Shown here in pieces: positions 28,899-37,816 of a stretch of DNA of 64,000 nucleotides. The translations under genes and the position numbers were made by a program. The notes beneath the pieces were generated by a model. It made no database searches, had not been told where the DNA came from, and saw only the letters and a program-made list of their open reading frames with translations. Source of the DNA: Cupriavidus pampae (GTDB taxonomy: Bacteria > Pseudomonadota > Gammaproteobacteria > Burkholderiales > Burkholderiaceae); assembly GCF_914271485.1 (NCBI RefSeq), contig NZ_CAJZAG010000001.1:434001-498000 (forward strand). Direction: 5' to 3'. Numbering within the stretch: position 1 is the stretch's first letter; each line of letters starts with the position of its first letter.

Positions 28899-29870
28899 AT
28901 GCAACGCAAATTCTCATTCGTGGCGCCCGTAGCGGCGCTGCTGGCGGCAGGCGCCGCGCACGCGCAGGACGGCAACTATCCCAACCGTCCGATCACGCTG
29001 GTCGTGTCGGCCGCCGCGGGCGGTACCACCGACATCGCCGCGCGCATGATCTCCGAGCCGCTGTCGAAGGCGCTCGGCCAGCCCGTGGTGGTGGACAACC
29101 GTCCGGGCGGCAACGGTGGCATCGCGGCTTCCGTGGTGCAACGTTCGAAGGCCGATGGCTACACGCTGCTGCTGCAGTACTCGGGCTTCCACGTGATCAC
29201 GCCGCTGCTGACCAAAACCTCGTGGGACCCGGTCAAGGACTTCATGCCCGTGGCCAACGTGCTGTCGGCCCCGCAGGTGCTGGTGGTGCGGCCGTCGCTG
29301 CCGGTCAAGTCGCTCAAGGAACTGGTGGCCTATGCCAAGGCCAACCCGAACAAGCTCAACTACGCGTCGTCGGGTAACGGTTCGTTGCAGCACGTGTCCA
29401 CGGAGCTGCTGAACCAGATGGCCGGCATCCAGATCACGCACGTGCCGTACAAGGGCACGGGCCCGGCGATGACCGATCTGCTGGGTGGTTCGGTCGATCT
29501 GACGATCACCACGCCGCCGCCGCTGATGGGCCATATCGCGGCCGGCAAGCTGCGTCCGCTCGTGGTCACGAGCAAGGAGCGTCTGCCGAGCCTCAAGGAC
29601 GTGCCGTCGGCGCCGGAAGCCGGTTACCCCGACCTCGACGTGTCGTCGTGGTTCGCCATGTACGCACCGGCCGGCACGCCCAAGCCCGTGATCGACAAGC
29701 TGACCGGCGAGATCGACAAGATCATGAAGACCGAGGCGTTCCGCAAGAAGGCCGAGGAACTCGGTGCCGAGGCCAAGTACATGAACCCGCAGCAGCTCGA
29801 CCAGTACCAGAAGGCCGAGCTCACGCGCTGGGGCAAGGTCATCAAGTCCGCCGATATTCACGCGGAATAA
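28899..29870 (+). CDS. Bug-type tripartite tricarboxylate transporter binding protein
   Basis: A 323-residue periplasmic binding protein of the Bug/TctC family. The signal peptide ends AAGAAHAQ (about residue 24). The fold is marked by YPNRPITLVVSAAAGGTTDI, ARMISEPLSKALGQPVVVDN, and the ASSGNGSLQHV and TDLLGGSVDL segments typical of the family. GGAG lies before the ATG at 28899. It binds an organic acid and hands it to a TctAB-type permease. No TctA or TctB genes are nearby, which is common for the many orphan Bug proteins of Cupriavidus and Bordetella. Its place after the CoA-transferase/lyase pair suggests that it captures their substrate. Confidence 0.93.
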   Translation: MQRKFSFVAPVAALLAAGAAHAQDGNYPNRPITLVVSAAAGGTTDIAARMISEPLSKALGQPVVVDNRPGGNGGIAASVVQRSKADGYTLLLQYSGFHVITPLLTKTSWDPVKDFMPVANVLSAPQVLVVRPSLPVKSLKELVAYAKANPNKLNYASSGNGSLQHVSTELLNQMAGIQITHVPYKGTGPAMTDLLGGSVDLTITTPPPLMGHIAAGKLRPLVVTSKERLPSLKDVPSAPEAGYPDLDVSSWFAMYAPAGTPKPVIDKLTGEIDKIMKTEAFRKKAEELGAEAKYMNPQQLDQYQKAELTRWGKVIKSADIHAE

Positions 29871-29896
29871 CTTAAGTATTGATCCCGATGCGGAGA

Positions 29897-29934
29897 GGGC
29901 GCCACTCGCGTAGCATGCGAGGGGCGCCCCTTTG
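29897..29934 (+). terminator. Terminator after the Bug gene
   Basis: GGGCGCC-ACTCGC and GCGAGG-GGCGCCC form a long G/C stem around a 7-base loop, then CTTT. It separates the catabolic operon from the ABC transporter operon. Confidence 0.75.
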
Positions 29935-29976
29935 CATTCTGGCGGCCGTCCATGAAGACAGGTAGGAGACAAGAAC

Positions 29977-31020
29977 ATGTACAACAAGAGATTCTGGAAG
30001 CAACTGCTGATCGCGCTGGCGTTGTTCCTCGCCGGCTGGTTCACGTTCGGCTATGCGCTCGCGCAAGGCAAGCCCGAGAAACCCAAGGTCACCGTGGCAG
30101 TCGGCGGCAAGAATCTCTTCTACTATCTGCCGCTGACGATCGCCGAGCGTCTTGGCTACTTCAAAGATGAAGGGCTCGACGTCGAGATCGTCGACTTCGC
30201 CGGTGGCGCCAAGGCGCTGCAGGCCGTGGTGGGCGGTAGCGCGGACGTGGTGTCGGGCGCGTACGAGCACACCATCAACCTGCAGGCCAAGGGCCAGCAG
30301 TATCAGGAATTCGTGCTGCAGGGGCGCGCGCCGCAGATCGTGCTGGTGGTCTCCAACAAGACCATGCCGAACTACAAGTCGATCGCCGACCTCAAGGGCA
30401 AGAAGATCGGCGTGACCGCGCCGGGTTCCTCGACCAACATGATGGCCAACTTCGTGCTGGCCAAATCCGGACTCAAGCCGTCGGACGTGTCGTTTATCGG
30501 CGTGGGCGCGAGCGCCGGCGCGGTGGCCGCGATGCGCTCGGGGCAGATCGACGCGATGGCCAACCTCGATCCGGTCATCTCGATGCTGACGCAGAAGAAC
30601 GAGGTGAAGATCGCCTCGGACACGCGCACGCTCAAGGATACCGAAGCGGTATTCGGCGGCAATATGCCGTCGGGCTGCCTGTATGCGTCCACGGCCTTTA
30701 TCCAGCAGAATCCGAACACCGTGCAGGCGATGACCAACGCCATGGTGCGCGCGCTCAAGTGGCTGCAGAAGGCGGGACCGTCCGATATCGTCAAGACCGT
30801 GCCGGAGAGCTACCTGCTGGGTGACCGCGCGCTCTATCTTTCAGCGTGGGAGAAGGTGCGGGAGGCGATCTCGCCTGACGGCACCATGCCCGCCGACGGT
30901 CCGCGCACGGCGCTCAACACGCTGCAGCAGTTCGACCCGGAACTCAAGGGCAAGCCGATCAAGCTCGAGAACACATACACCAACGCGTTCGTGCAGAAGG
31001 CCAACGCCAAGTACAAGTAA
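29977..31020 (+). CDS. NitT/TauT-type ABC transporter substrate-binding protein
   Basis: A 347-residue periplasmic binding protein of the SsuA/THI5-like type. A signal anchor or signal peptide (LLIALALFLAGWFTFGYALA, about 10-29) is followed by KVTVAVGGKNLFYYLPLTIA, the ERLGYFKDEGLDVEIVDF segment and GGSADVVSGAYEHT, which define the family. Relatives bind taurine, alkanesulfonates, nitrate or pyrimidine precursors. It is the first gene of a complete importer: ATPase and permease follow. A hairpin with a short T run lies just after its stop, so it may be made in excess over the other two subunits. Confidence 0.93.
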   Translation: MYNKRFWKQLLIALALFLAGWFTFGYALAQGKPEKPKVTVAVGGKNLFYYLPLTIAERLGYFKDEGLDVEIVDFAGGAKALQAVVGGSADVVSGAYEHTINLQAKGQQYQEFVLQGRAPQIVLVVSNKTMPNYKSIADLKGKKIGVTAPGSSTNMMANFVLAKSGLKPSDVSFIGVGASAGAVAAMRSGQIDAMANLDPVISMLTQKNEVKIASDTRTLKDTEAVFGGNMPSGCLYASTAFIQQNPNTVQAMTNAMVRALKWLQKAGPSDIVKTVPESYLLGDRALYLSAWEKVREAISPDGTMPADGPRTALNTLQQFDPELKGKPIKLENTYTNAFVQKANAKYK

Positions 31021-31040
31021 GACGGAACCTTCCACGGCCC

Positions 31041-31068
31041 GGCCCGCCCGCTGCTGGAGCGGGCCTTT
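31041..31068 (+). terminator. Hairpin between binding protein and ATPase genes (possible attenuator)
   Basis: GGCCCGC (31041-31047) pairs with GCGGGCC (31059-31065), followed by TTTGCATTT. It could partly stop transcription and adjust subunit ratios. Confidence 0.6.
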
Positions 31069-31085
31069 GCATTTCTGCGAGTCCC

Positions 31086-31898
31086 ATGACCACGCCAGCC
31101 TTATCCCTCGAGAACGTGACCTGCACGTTCGTCTCGCGCGACGACCGCACGCAGCGCTACACCGCGGTACGCGATACCACGCTGACCATCGAGCCCGGCG
31201 AGTTCGTCTCGGTGGTCGGTCCCACCGGCTGCGGCAAGTCGACGCTGCTCAACGTCAGCGCGGGGCTGCTTGCGCCATCCACTGGCACCGTGCGCGTATT
31301 CGGCGCGCCGCTGGAAGGCATCAACACGCGCGCGGGCTACATGTTTCAGGCCGAGGCGCTGATGCCGTGGCGCAATGCGCTCGACAACGTCATCGCGGGC
31401 CTCGAATTCCGTGGCATGCCGGGCGCGCAGGCGGTGGCGGAGGGCGAGGAGTGGTTGCGCCGCGTTGGCCTGGGCGGGTTTGGCGACCGCTATCCGCACC
31501 AGCTGTCGGGTGGCATGCGCAAGCGCGTGAGTCTCGCGCAGACACTGATCCTCGACCCCGACATCATCCTGATGGACGAACCGTTCTCGGCGCTCGACGT
31601 GCAGACCCGCCAGCTCATGGAGAACGAGGTGCTCGACCTGTGGGCGGCCAAGCGCAAGGCCGTGCTGTTCATCACGCACGACCTCGACGAAGCGATTGCG
31701 ATGAGCGATCGCGTGGTGGTGCTGTCGGCGGGGCCGGGCACGCGTCCGATCGGCGAATTCAATATCGACCTGCCGCGCCCGCGCGACGTGGCCGAGGTCC
31801 GCAACCAGCCGCGCTTCGTGGAACTGCACGCGGCCATCTGGGACGTGCTGCGCGAGGAAGTGCTCAAGGGCTATGCGCAACAGCGCAAGGTCGCCTGA
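31086..31898 (+). CDS. NitT/TauT-type ABC transporter ATP-binding protein
   Basis: A 270-residue ABC ATPase. Walker A VGPTGCGKSTLLN (about 43-55), Q-loop MFQAEALMPWRN with the aromatic/Trp-Arg ending typical of the nitrate/taurine class, signature LSGGMRKRVSLAQ, Walker B IILMDEPFSALD and switch ITHDLDEA are all intact. It powers import with the neighbouring permease. The ATG at 31086 lies 66 bases after the binding-protein stop, past a hairpin. Confidence 0.95.
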   Translation: MTTPALSLENVTCTFVSRDDRTQRYTAVRDTTLTIEPGEFVSVVGPTGCGKSTLLNVSAGLLAPSTGTVRVFGAPLEGINTRAGYMFQAEALMPWRNALDNVIAGLEFRGMPGAQAVAEGEEWLRRVGLGGFGDRYPHQLSGGMRKRVSLAQTLILDPDIILMDEPFSALDVQTRQLMENEVLDLWAAKRKAVLFITHDLDEAIAMSDRVVVLSAGPGTRPIGEFNIDLPRPRDVAEVRNQPRFVELHAAIWDVLREEVLKGYAQQRKVA

Positions 31899-31925
31899 TC
31901 CCGCCGCACAGAAAACAATATCGAC

Positions 31926-32717
31926 ATGGCTCTCCGACCCAATTCTCCCGGCATGCTGCGTGTATGGCAGCTACTGGTCCTCGTGGTGATCCTCGGCGCA
32001 TGGCATCTGGCCACGCGCTCGCAGCAGGTCGCGTTCTTCTTCGGCGAACCGTTGATGGTGGCCCAGCGCATCTGGAGCTGGTTCATCACCGAAGGCGATA
32101 TCTACAAGCACCTCGGCGTGACGCTGATCGAGACCGTGCTCGCGTTTGGTATCGGCACCGCGGCAGGCCTTGGTGTGGGCCTGTGGCTCGCGCTGAGCCC
32201 GATGACCGCGGCCGTGCTCGACCCCTACGTCAAGGCCATGAACTCGATGCCGCGCGTGATCCTGGCCCCGATCTTCGCGGTCTGGTTCGGCCTCGGCATC
32301 TGGTCCAAGGTGGCGCTGGCTGTTACGCTGGTCTTCTTTATCGTGTTCTTCAATGTGTACCAGGGCGTCAAGGAAGTGAGCCCGGTGGTGCTGGCCAATG
32401 CGCGCATGTTAGGCGCCAACCGTCAGCAGCTGCTGCGCCACGTGTATCTGCCGAGCGCGACCAGCTGGGTATTCTCGTCGCTGCATACGTCGGTGGGCCT
32501 GGCGTTCGTGGGCGCGGTGGTGGGCGAGTACCTGGGGTCCGCCAGCGGGGTTGGCTATCTGATCCTGCAGGCGGAAGGCACGTTCGACATCAATACCGTG
32601 TTCGCCGGCATCGTCGTGCTGACCGCATGCGCGCTCTTGCTCGACTGGGTCGTGGGACGTTTCGAGAAGCGGCTCATGAAGTGGCAGCCGCAAAGCGGAG
32701 AAACCGAGAAGCTGTAG
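31926..32717 (+). CDS. NitT/TauT-type ABC transporter permease
   Basis: A 263-residue inner-membrane permease with about six helices. The coupling EAA loop is visible as ANARMLGANRQQLLRHVYLP, and LAPIFAVWFGLGIWSK matches the family's conserved helix. It forms the homodimeric channel of the importer with the preceding ATPase. It starts 27 bases after the ATPase stop. It closes the three-gene operon; a REP-like palindrome and a convergent oxidoreductase gene follow. Confidence 0.95.
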   Translation: MALRPNSPGMLRVWQLLVLVVILGAWHLATRSQQVAFFFGEPLMVAQRIWSWFITEGDIYKHLGVTLIETVLAFGIGTAAGLGVGLWLALSPMTAAVLDPYVKAMNSMPRVILAPIFAVWFGLGIWSKVALAVTLVFFIVFFNVYQGVKEVSPVVLANARMLGANRQQLLRHVYLPSATSWVFSSLHTSVGLAFVGAVVGEYLGSASGVGYLILQAEGTFDINTVFAGIVVLTACALLLDWVVGRFEKRLMKWQPQSGETEKL

Positions 32718-32728
32718 TCGGAGGGGAG

Positions 32729-32750
32729 TCCCTCTCCCGCAGGAGAGGGA
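32729..32750. repeat. REP-like palindrome in a convergent gap
   Basis: TCCCTCTCC-CGCA-GGAGAGGGA is a perfect 9-base inverted repeat between the converging permease and oxidoreductase genes. Related G/A-C/T palindromes occur at 57481-57503 and after rnr. Confidence 0.7.
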
Positions 32751-32760
32751 CGCGACATTG

Positions 32761-33735
32761 TTACGGCACGATGACGATCTTGCCCGTCACCTTGCGTGCT
32801 TCCATGTCCTTGAGCGCCTGTGGCGCCTGCTCGAGCGGATAGCGCGCCGAGATATGCGGGCGGATCTTGCCTTCCTTCATCCAGCCGAGCATCTGCGCCA
32901 TGTTGGCCTGATTGTGCTGCGGCTCGCGGCGCGCGAAGTCGCCCCAGAACACGCCCACCAGCGAAGCCCCCTTGAGCAGCGCGAGGTTCAGCGGCATTTT
33001 CGGGATTTCGCCGTTGGCAAAGCCCACCACGAGATAGCGGCCGCGCCAGCCGATCGAGCGGAACGCGGGCTCCGCATAGATGCCACCCACCGGATCGTAG
33101 ATAACATCGGGGCCCTTGCCGTCGGTCAGCGCCTTGACGCGCTCGCGCAGATCCTCCGTTGCGTAGTTGATCACCGCATCGGCACCATGTTCTTTGCATA
33201 CCGCCAGCTTGTCATCGGTGGAGGCCGCGGCAATGACGCGCGCGCCGAGTGCCTTGCCGATCTCGATGGCCGCCAGTCCCACGCCACCGGCCGCACCGAG
33301 CACCAGCATGGTCTCGCCCGCCTTGAGCTCGCCACGATCGACCACCGCATGATGCGAGGTGCCATAGGTCAGCGTAAATGCGGCGGCGGTCTCGAAGTCG
33401 ATACCGGGCGGCATCGGCACCACGGCCTTGGCGGGGGCGCGCGCCTGCGACGCGAACGCGCCGTTGCCGAGGTAGGCGATCACGGCATCGCCCGGCTTGA
33501 CGTGCGTCACGCCCGCGCCCACGGCATTGACCACACCCGCGAGCTCGGAGCCCGGCGAGAACGGCAGCGCGGGCTTGGCCTGGTACTTGTTCTGGATGAT
33601 CAGCACGTCGGGGAAGTTCACGCCGGCCGCCTTCACGTCGATGATCACCTCGCCATCGCCGGGCACGAGGTCCGGCAGCGTTTCGAGGACGAGCGAATCG
33701 GGTGGGCCCCAGGCCTTGCACAGTACGGCTTTCAT
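32761..33735 (-). CDS. NADPH:quinone oxidoreductase family protein (zinc-free MDR)
   Basis: A 324-residue medium-chain dehydrogenase/reductase of the quinone oxidoreductase type, reducing quinones or enones with NADPH in the cytosol. It opens MKAVLCKAWGPPDSLVLETL, has GVNFPDVLIIQNKYQ, and the nucleotide site LVLGAAGGVGLAAIEIGK. The zinc-binding residues of alcohol dehydrogenases are missing. The ATG at 33735 gives the family start; in-frame codons upstream extend into the surE promoter region and have no homology. It is divergent from surE. Confidence 0.93.
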   Translation of the reverse strand: MKAVLCKAWGPPDSLVLETLPDLVPGDGEVIIDVKAAGVNFPDVLIIQNKYQAKPALPFSPGSELAGVVNAVGAGVTHVKPGDAVIAYLGNGAFASQARAPAKAVVPMPPGIDFETAAAFTLTYGTSHHAVVDRGELKAGETMLVLGAAGGVGLAAIEIGKALGARVIAAASTDDKLAVCKEHGADAVINYATEDLRERVKALTDGKGPDVIYDPVGGIYAEPAFRSIGWRGRYLVVGFANGEIPKMPLNLALLKGASLVGVFWGDFARREPQHNQANMAQMLGWMKEGKIRPHISARYPLEQAPQALKDMEARKVTGKIVIVP

Positions 33736-33885
33736 ATTGTCTCCAGAGTGGGTGTGAGCGAATTGCCGGTACGCGGATGCGGGCCAGTGTAACGCAAAAA
33801 TCGGGCAAAATAGCACGACCGTTCTGTTTGCTGTTATGCCGCATTTTTGCGGCGTATTGCCACCTTTGGGGCCGCTTTGCTCGGG

Positions 33886-33891
33886 TACAAT
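33886..33891 (+). promoter_or_regulatory. -10 element directly before surE
   Basis: TACAAT ends 7 bases before the surE ATG and is followed by CGCGGCC, the same arrangement as at dnaX. A leaderless or nearly leaderless transcript is expected. Confidence 0.55.
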
Positions 33892-33898
33892 CGCGGCC

Positions 33899-34669
33899 AT
33901 GCATATCCTTCTCGCCAACGACGACGGTTACCTCGCGCCCGGCCTGGCGGCGCTGCACGCCGCCTTGACGCCGCTCGCGCGCGTCACGGTCATCGCGCCG
34001 GAACAGAATCACAGCGGCGCTTCGAATTCTCTGACGCTGCAGCGGCCGCTATCGGTCTTCGAGGCGCGCGAGGGCGTACAGAAGGGTTTTCGCGTTCTCA
34101 ATGGCACGCCGACCGACTGCGTGCACGTCGCGCTTACGGGTCTGCTTGAAGATCGGGCAGACCTGGTGGTCTCGGGCATCAATCAGGGCCAGAACATGGG
34201 CGAGGACGTGCTGTACTCCGGCACCGTCGCCGCGGCGATCGAAGGTTATCTGTTCGGTATTCCGTCGATTGCGTTCTCGCAGGTGGACAAGGGCTGGGAG
34301 CACCTCGACGCTGCCGCGCGCATCGCGCGCGAGGTCGTCGAACGCGTCATCGCCGCGCCGCCCGCATTGGAACCTGCAGCCCCGTTCCTGCTTAACGTGA
34401 ATATCCCGAGCCTGCCGTACGAGCATCTGCGCGGACTGCGCGCGACGCGTCTCGGCAAGCGGCATCCGTCGCAGCCCGTGATCACGCAGGTCAATCCGCG
34501 CGGCGAGACCAATTACTGGATCGGCCCGGCCGGCGATGCGCTCGATGCCAGCGAAGGCACCGACTTCCACGCGACCGCGGAAGGCTTCGTCTCGCTCACG
34601 CCGCTGCAGCTCGACCTCACGCATCGCGCCCAGCTCGCGCAACTCGGTCAATGGCTGGAGCGCAATTGA
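33899..34669 (+). CDS. surE: 5'/3'-nucleotidase SurE
   Basis: A 256-residue metal-dependent phosphatase acting on nucleoside monophosphates and short polyphosphate. The metal-binding NDDG is in [13 protein letters not shown] (residues 3-15), and [22 protein letters not shown] shows the remaining ligands and conserved loop (quoted in part). The start ATG at 33899 has a -10 box directly upstream and no ribosome-binding site. It heads the surE-pcm-nlpD-rpoS stationary-phase cluster, found in the same order in many proteobacteria. Confidence 0.96.
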   Translation: MHILLANDDGYLAPGLAALHAALTPLARVTVIAPEQNHSGASNSLTLQRPLSVFEAREGVQKGFRVLNGTPTDCVHVALTGLLEDRADLVVSGINQGQNMGEDVLYSGTVAAAIEGYLFGIPSIAFSQVDKGWEHLDAAARIAREVVERVIAAPPALEPAAPFLLNVNIPSLPYEHLRGLRATRLGKRHPSQPVITQVNPRGETNYWIGPAGDALDASEGTDFHATAEGFVSLTPLQLDLTHRAQLAQLGQWLERN

Positions 34670-34760
34670 CGCGCCGGCCCGTTCGCACTGGTGCGCCATC
34701 GGTCGATGACATGGTGGCCCGCGCTTGCCTGGCGCGCATGACCAAGCGTGACCCGCGCGC

Positions 34761-35729
34761 ATGACGACGCCGCGACGATCCCGCTTTCCGCTGCCGCTCG
34801 ATGCCGTGGTCGAGCGTAAGCCCGCGCCCGAGCGTACCGCCGGCATGCCCGCGATCGAATCGGCACGCAAGTCCGCGGTGCCGATCGTACCGGCTGCGCA
34901 GACGCCGCCAAACGCGCTCAAGCCGCTGAATTCTGCCGTGCAGCGCGGCCGCAAGCCCGCGCTGTCGTCCACCACGCCGCAACCGTTGGCATCGCCCACC
35001 AAGCCGGGCAGTGCCGTGGAGGCGCGCGCCTCGGCAGCAACCGCGGGCGGGGGCGGCATGGCCTCCGATCGCGCGCGCGGTGCGCTGACCGCGCGCCTGC
35101 GCGCATCGGGCATTCGCGACGAACGCGTGCTGCGCGCGATCGGTACCGTGCCGCGTCATTTGTTCATGGAGCCGGGCCTGGCCTCGCAGGCGTATGAAGA
35201 TGCCGCGTTGCCCATCGGCTATCAGCAGACCATATCCAAGCCATCGGTGGTGGCACGCATGATCGAACTGCTGCGCGAGGGGCTCGCCCCCGACCAGCCG
35301 CTCGCGCGCGTGCTCGAGATTGGTACCGGTTGTGGCTATCAGGCGGCCGTGCTGAGTCTCGCCGCCGATGAAGTTTTCTCGATCGAACGAATTCGTCCGC
35401 TGCATGAGCAGGCCAAGGCGAACCTGCGGCCACTCCGCTTGCCTAACGTGCGGCTTCACTACGGTGACGGCATGCTGGGTCTGCCGCAGGCGGCGCCGTT
35501 CTCGTCGATCATTCTCGCGGCCGCGGGCATGGAGGTGCCCGAAGCCTTGCTGGAGCAGCTCGCGATTGGCGGCAAGCTGATCGCGCCGGTGGCGGTGCCC
35601 GCGGGTGCGGGCGGCCAGGGCGGCGCACAGCAGCAACTGCTACTGATCGAGCGTCTCAACCGGCATCGCTTTCATCGAACCGCGCTTGAAGCTGTTTTCT
35701 TTGTGCCCTTAAAATCGGGCACCATCTGA
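34761..35729 (+). CDS. pcm: Protein-L-isoaspartate O-methyltransferase with N-terminal extension
   Basis: A 322-residue enzyme that methylates isoaspartyl residues to start repair of aged proteins. The catalytic domain begins near residue 100 and has the SAM motif [17 protein letters not shown], plus [24 protein letters not shown] (in part), and is about 223 residues long, which is the usual full length. The preceding 99 residues are a Pro/Ala/Lys/Ser-rich segment of no known fold. Met100 (35058) could be an alternative start that would yield a canonical enzyme. Lies between surE and nlpD with small gaps. Confidence 0.93.
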   Translation: MTTPRRSRFPLPLDAVVERKPAPERTAGMPAIESARKSAVPIVPAAQTPPNALKPLNSAVQRGRKPALSSTTPQPLASPTKPGSAVEARASAATAGGGGMASDRARGALTARLRASGIRDERVLRAIGTVPRHLFMEPGLASQAYEDAALPIGYQQTISKPSVVARMIELLREGLAPDQPLARVLEIGTGCGYQAAVLSLAADEVFSIERIRPLHEQAKANLRPLRLPNVRLHYGDGMLGLPQAAPFSSIILAAAGMEVPEALLEQLAIGGKLIAPVAVPAGAGGQGGAQQQLLLIERLNRHRFHRTALEAVFFVPLKSGTI

Positions 35730-35737
35730 GTCGAACT

Positions 35738-36622
35738 ATGCACAACAACGTGAATTCGGAACATTTCACTCGCGCAGGACAGGTTCTCGTCGTCACCGCA
35801 CTGGCTGCGCTGCTCGGCGCCTGTGCCAACTCGCCCATGCCAGCCCCCGCGCCTGTGGTCGACCGCACATCCACGGCCGGAACCGCGAGCGCTGCACCGC
35901 TCGAACCGGCGCCGCCCGGTTACTATCGCGTGAAGCGCGGCGATACCCTGTATCGCATCGCGCTGGAAAACGGCCAGTCCTATCGCGATGTCGCCGCGTG
36001 GAACAACCTCGGTAACGTCAATCAGATCGAGGTGGGTCAACTGTTGCGCGTGATGCCGCCAAGCGCGGATCCGAATGCGACGGCAGGTGTGGCCACAGTG
36101 CCGGTGAATTCGGGCAACGTGCAGGCCCAGCCGATCGATGCCACGCGTCCGGTCGGCACGCCGATGTCGGCCGCATCCGCAGCCGCGGCCCCGGTAGCCA
36201 CCACGCCTGCACCTGCTGCCTCGGCACCTGCGGCGGCCTCGTCGGCGGTGGCCGATGCGTCGATGCGCATGGCATGGCCAGCGAGCGGTCAACTGATTGG
36301 AAAGTTTGATGAAAAAGGCAATAAGGGCATCGATATTGCCGGCAAGAAGGGTGATCCCGTATTGGCCGCGGAGGAAGGTAGGGTGATTCACGTAGGCCCC
36401 TTGCGCGGCTACGGGAATCTTGTCATCATCAAACACAATGAAACGTATCTCACCGCATACGGGCATAACGACAAGGTGCTGGTGGCAGAGCAATCAACGG
36501 TTCGCAAGGGCCAGAAGATTGCCGAAATGGGTAACAGTGATACTGACAGGGTCAAGCTGCACTTCGAGGTTCGAAAGAACGGAAAACCGGTCGATCCAAT
36601 GCGGTATCTGCCGCCACAGTGA
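35738..36622 (+). CDS. nlpD: NlpD-like lipoprotein, LysM and degenerate LytM (M23) domains
   Basis: A 294-residue outer-membrane lipoprotein that activates cell-division amidases rather than cutting peptidoglycan itself. The lipobox is LLGAC (Cys29). A LysM domain covers about 62-106 (YYRVKRGDTLYRIA), an Ala/Pro-rich linker follows, and the LytM domain runs 180-290. Catalytic zinc ligands are incomplete: the usual HxGxD is KGID (196-199) and the usual HxH is KLH (273-275), the same pattern as E. coli NlpD. It starts 9 bases after the pcm stop. In E. coli the main rpoS promoter lies inside nlpD, and a similar arrangement is likely here. Confidence 0.95.
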   Translation: MHNNVNSEHFTRAGQVLVVTALAALLGACANSPMPAPAPVVDRTSTAGTASAAPLEPAPPGYYRVKRGDTLYRIALENGQSYRDVAAWNNLGNVNQIEVGQLLRVMPPSADPNATAGVATVPVNSGNVQAQPIDATRPVGTPMSAASAAAAPVATTPAPAASAPAAASSAVADASMRMAWPASGQLIGKFDEKGNKGIDIAGKKGDPVLAAEEGRVIHVGPLRGYGNLVIIKHNETYLTAYGHNDKVLVAEQSTVRKGQKIAEMGNSDTDRVKLHFEVRKNGKPVDPMRYLPPQ

Positions 36623-36628
36623 GGTTTC

Positions 36629-37816
36629 ATGCCACGCCAGAAAACTGTTTCATCCGGAGTTGTCAGCAGGACCCGTCGTCCCAAGCAGCCGGAAGGAAAG
36701 GCTGGCGTGGTGGCGCAGACTGACGACTCTGCCGATGCTGAGGTAGTGGCCGCGCTCGACACCGAGATGCTCGACGGTGATCCCGCCGCCGATATGGTGC
36801 CCGCGACCGACGAGCCCATCAACGCAGGTTCACGCGCGGGTTTGCGCGAAGCGAGCTCGCGTGAAGAGCCCGTCGCCGATGATGCCGACGACGATGAGGA
36901 CGAGGACGACGAGGAAGAAGAGGGCGCGGCCGAACCCGCCGCCGAGCCGGACGACTTCCGCACGGTCCTGCATACCGAACTCGCCGCCGATACGGTTCAG
37001 CACTATCTCAATCGCATCAGCATCAAGCCGCTGCTGTCCGCACCCGAGGAACTCCATTTCTCGACGCGCGCGAAAGAAGGTGATTTCTCCGCGCGTCAGG
37101 TCATGATCGAGCGCAATCTGCGCCTCGTGGTCAGCATTGCCAAGGGTTATCTCAATCGTGGCGTGCCGCTGCTCGATCTGATCGAGGAAGGCAACCTCGG
37201 CCTGATGCATGCGATCGAGAAATTCGATCCTTCGCGTGGCTTCCGTTTTTCGACGTACGCCACATGGTGGATCCGTCAGAGCATCGAACGCGCAATCATG
37301 AACCAGGCACGCACGGTACGCCTGCCGGTGCATGTGATTCGCGAACTGAATCAAGTCCTGCGCGCCAAGCGCCACCTTGAAAAGGGTGGCACCGATGGCC
37401 GCGACGCCAGCCTCGAGGACATCGCCCACCTGCTCGGCAAGACGCCGGACGAGGTGCAGGACGTGCTGGCACTCAATGAACACACCACCTCGCTAGATAC
37501 GCCGTTCGATCTCGATCCGGGCTCGAGCCTGCTGGATTTCCTGTCCGACGAGCATAACGCCGCGCCGGATCAGGAAGTCGCTCACCGCGAGCTGGAAAAC
37601 CTGATGAAACTCTGGCTGGCACGCCTGTCGGAGAAGCATCGCTATGTGGTGGAGCGCCGCTTCGGCCTCAATCACATCGAGCCGGCCACGCTCGAGGAGC
37701 TGGCCGAGGAAATGGGTCTGACCCGCGAACGCGTGCGCCAGATCCAGCAGGAAGCGCTGGTCAAGCTCAAGCGGCATTTCGCCTCGCAAGGTGTACGCAA
37801 GGACGCTGTTTTATGA
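36629..37816 (+). CDS. rpoS: RNA polymerase sigma factor RpoS
   Basis: A 395-residue group 2 sigma factor for stationary phase and stress. Region 1.2 starts [11 protein letters not shown], region 2 has [31 protein letters not shown] and the [15 protein letters not shown] -10 recognition helix, and region 4 has [20 protein letters not shown]. It is about 65 residues longer than E. coli RpoS because of an N-terminal extension whose 79-109 segment is almost entirely Asp/Glu. It begins 6 bases after the nlpD stop with GAGG upstream. It overlaps the following exonuclease gene by 4 bases, so both may be made together under stress. Confidence 0.97.
   Translation: MPRQKTVSSGVVSRTRRPKQPEGKAGVVAQTDDSADAEVVAALDTEMLDGDPAADMVPATDEPINAGSRAGLREASSREEPVADDADDDEDEDDEEEEGAAEPAAEPDDFRTVLHTELAADTVQHYLNRISIKPLLSAPEELHFSTRAKEGDFSARQVMIERNLRLVVSIAKGYLNRGVPLLDLIEEGNLGLMHAIEKFDPSRGFRFSTYATWWIRQSIERAIMNQARTVRLPVHVIRELNQVLRAKRHLEKGGTDGRDASLEDIAHLLGKTPDEVQDVLALNEHTTSLDTPFDLDPGSSLLDFLSDEHNAAPDQEVAHRELENLMKLWLARLSEKHRYVVERRFGLNHIEPATLEELAEEMGLTRERVRQIQQEALVKLKRHFASQGVRKDAVL

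Noticed and set aside
35738..36622. NlpD homologue as an active M23 endopeptidase
   Set aside because: Two of the zinc-ligand positions are replaced (KGID and KLH), the same as in E. coli NlpD, which is an activator without catalysis.
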